Shown here piece by piece: positions 12,149 through 12,653 of a stretch of DNA of 12,653 nucleotides. The first letter of the stretch is position 1; each line of letters begins with the position of its first letter. A program made the translations under genes and the position numbers. This DNA comes from Methanoregula sp. (lineage in GTDB: Archaea > Halobacteriota > Methanomicrobia > Methanomicrobiales > Methanospirillaceae), in NCBI RefSeq assembly GCF_002835825.1, contig NZ_PIZH01000016.1, forward strand, positions 1 to 12,653. Direction: 5' to 3'. Below the pieces are notes generated by a model. It was not told the origin of the DNA. It made no database searches and saw only the letters and a program-made list of their open reading frames with translations.

Positions 12149-12653
12149 CCTCCCCCTCCCCCTGGTGTTCCATCAAATGGGCAAGGGTGCTCTTCAAAAG
12201 GAGCGGAGTTGCGAGCACGGTTGCGAGAACAACAAAAACCGTTGCTGCGTAAATCTGCTGTGAGATGATGCCAGCTGAAATCGCCGATCCGGCCAGGGCC
12301 AGGGTCAGGTCACCTCTCGGGATCATCCCGATCCCGACAAGGAACGCGGAGTTACGGTCTTTCAGGAACGGGAATGATCCGATAAAACCGGCCAGTATTT
12401 TTGCTGCAACCGCGAAAACGACAACTACCAGGACCAGCGGCGAGAAAAGTTCTGCGGCCGGAATATTCATGATAAGGCCGACCGATGCAAAAAAGATCGT
12501 GATGAAAATACCGAATGCAGCATTGTTGAGGCTTTCGTGAATGTCATGATCCTCATGGACACTTCGGTTGAGGGCAATTCCGGCGAAGAACGCACCAACC
12601 ACAACGGTCAGCCCGACCAGCTGGGAGAGCAGGGCCGTGGTGGAGGCGATAAG
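12114..12653 (-). CDS. CPA2-family (Kef/NapA-type) Na+/H+ or K+/H+ antiporter, C-terminal part (runs off the right edge)
   Basis: Integral membrane cation/proton exchanger. The 179 visible residues are the C-terminal half of the transport domain, and the frame stays open to base 12653, so the gene starts outside the window. Visible features are the GAFFAGIALNR helix, a short charged loop (SVHEDHDIHESLNN), FASVGLIMNI, and the family hallmark GIGMIPRGDLTLALAGSAI. A last helix follows, then a hydrophilic tail of about 25 residues. The tail ends soon after the membrane region, so no large TrkA-N or TrkA-C regulatory domain is attached. The ion-binding Asp residues of the middle helices lie outside the window, so the ion cannot be assigned. 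The GTG at 12602 is an internal codon. The stop is TGA at 12116-12114. Confidence 0.9.
   Translation of the reverse strand, partial: LIASTTALLSQLVGLTVVVGAFFAGIALNRSVHEDHDIHESLNNAAFGIFITIFFASVGLIMNIPAAELFSPLVLVVVVFAVAAKILAGFIGSFPFLKDRNSAFLVGIGMIPRGDLTLALAGSAISAGIISQQIYAATVFVVLATVLATPLLLKSTLAHLMEHQGEGEVNGAASDTGRQ

Overview
The window looks like chromosomal DNA of a methanogenic archaeon, probably Methanomicrobiales (Methanoregula-like). This assignment is inferred from the gene set: a euryarchaeal family B DNA polymerase, an XPD-type iron-sulfur helicase, a two-subunit PyrD/PyrK dihydroorotate dehydrogenase, methanogen-style 'HDxxNQ' sensor kinases and an archaeal-type MobA. GGTGA/GGAGG ribosome binding sites and TATA-like boxes close to start codons agree with it. 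The first 55 bases are not genomic. They match an error-bearing Illumina P5 / i5 index / Nextera (Tn5 mosaic end) adapter, so the 5' truncation of uvrB at the left edge is technical.

Layout. 56-525 (+): C-terminal part of uvrB (excision repair). 526-907: about 380 bp without a gene, packed with short, mostly tetraloop hairpins and ending in a T-rich tract; this is the most unusual part of the window. 908-4248 (-): malate dehydrogenase followed 2 bp later by family B DNA polymerase, translationally coupled. 4249-4300: a 52-bp AT-rich bidirectional promoter. 4301-5945 (+): pyrD-pyrK, overlapping by 8 bp, encoding class 1B dihydroorotate dehydrogenase. 5950-8303 (-): two tandem paralogous membrane/PAS sensors overlapping by ATGA. 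The upstream one has no kinase core; the downstream one is a complete histidine kinase. 8448-11561 (-): XPD-like helicase, an O6-alkylguanine-DNA alkyltransferase whose start lies inside the helicase gene, and a MobA-like nucleotidyltransferase. 11690-12148 (+): a two-CBS-domain protein. 12114-12653 (-): the C-terminal part of a CPA2 (Kef/NapA-type) cation/proton antiporter, convergent with and overlapping the CBS gene and running off the right edge.

How it fits together. Four genes act in DNA maintenance (uvrB, polB, XPD-like helicase, ogt), but in separate transcription units. pyrDK forms one enzyme of de novo pyrimidine synthesis. MobA would supply the guanylyl part of the Mo/W-pterin cofactor that methanogens need for formylmethanofuran dehydrogenase. 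The sensor pair is an orphan with no response regulator nearby. I found no mobile element, CRISPR array, tRNA or rRNA. No clear new defence or biosynthetic system is visible. The best candidates for something undescribed are the hairpin array at 526-907 and the kinase-less sensor coupled to its full-length paralogue.
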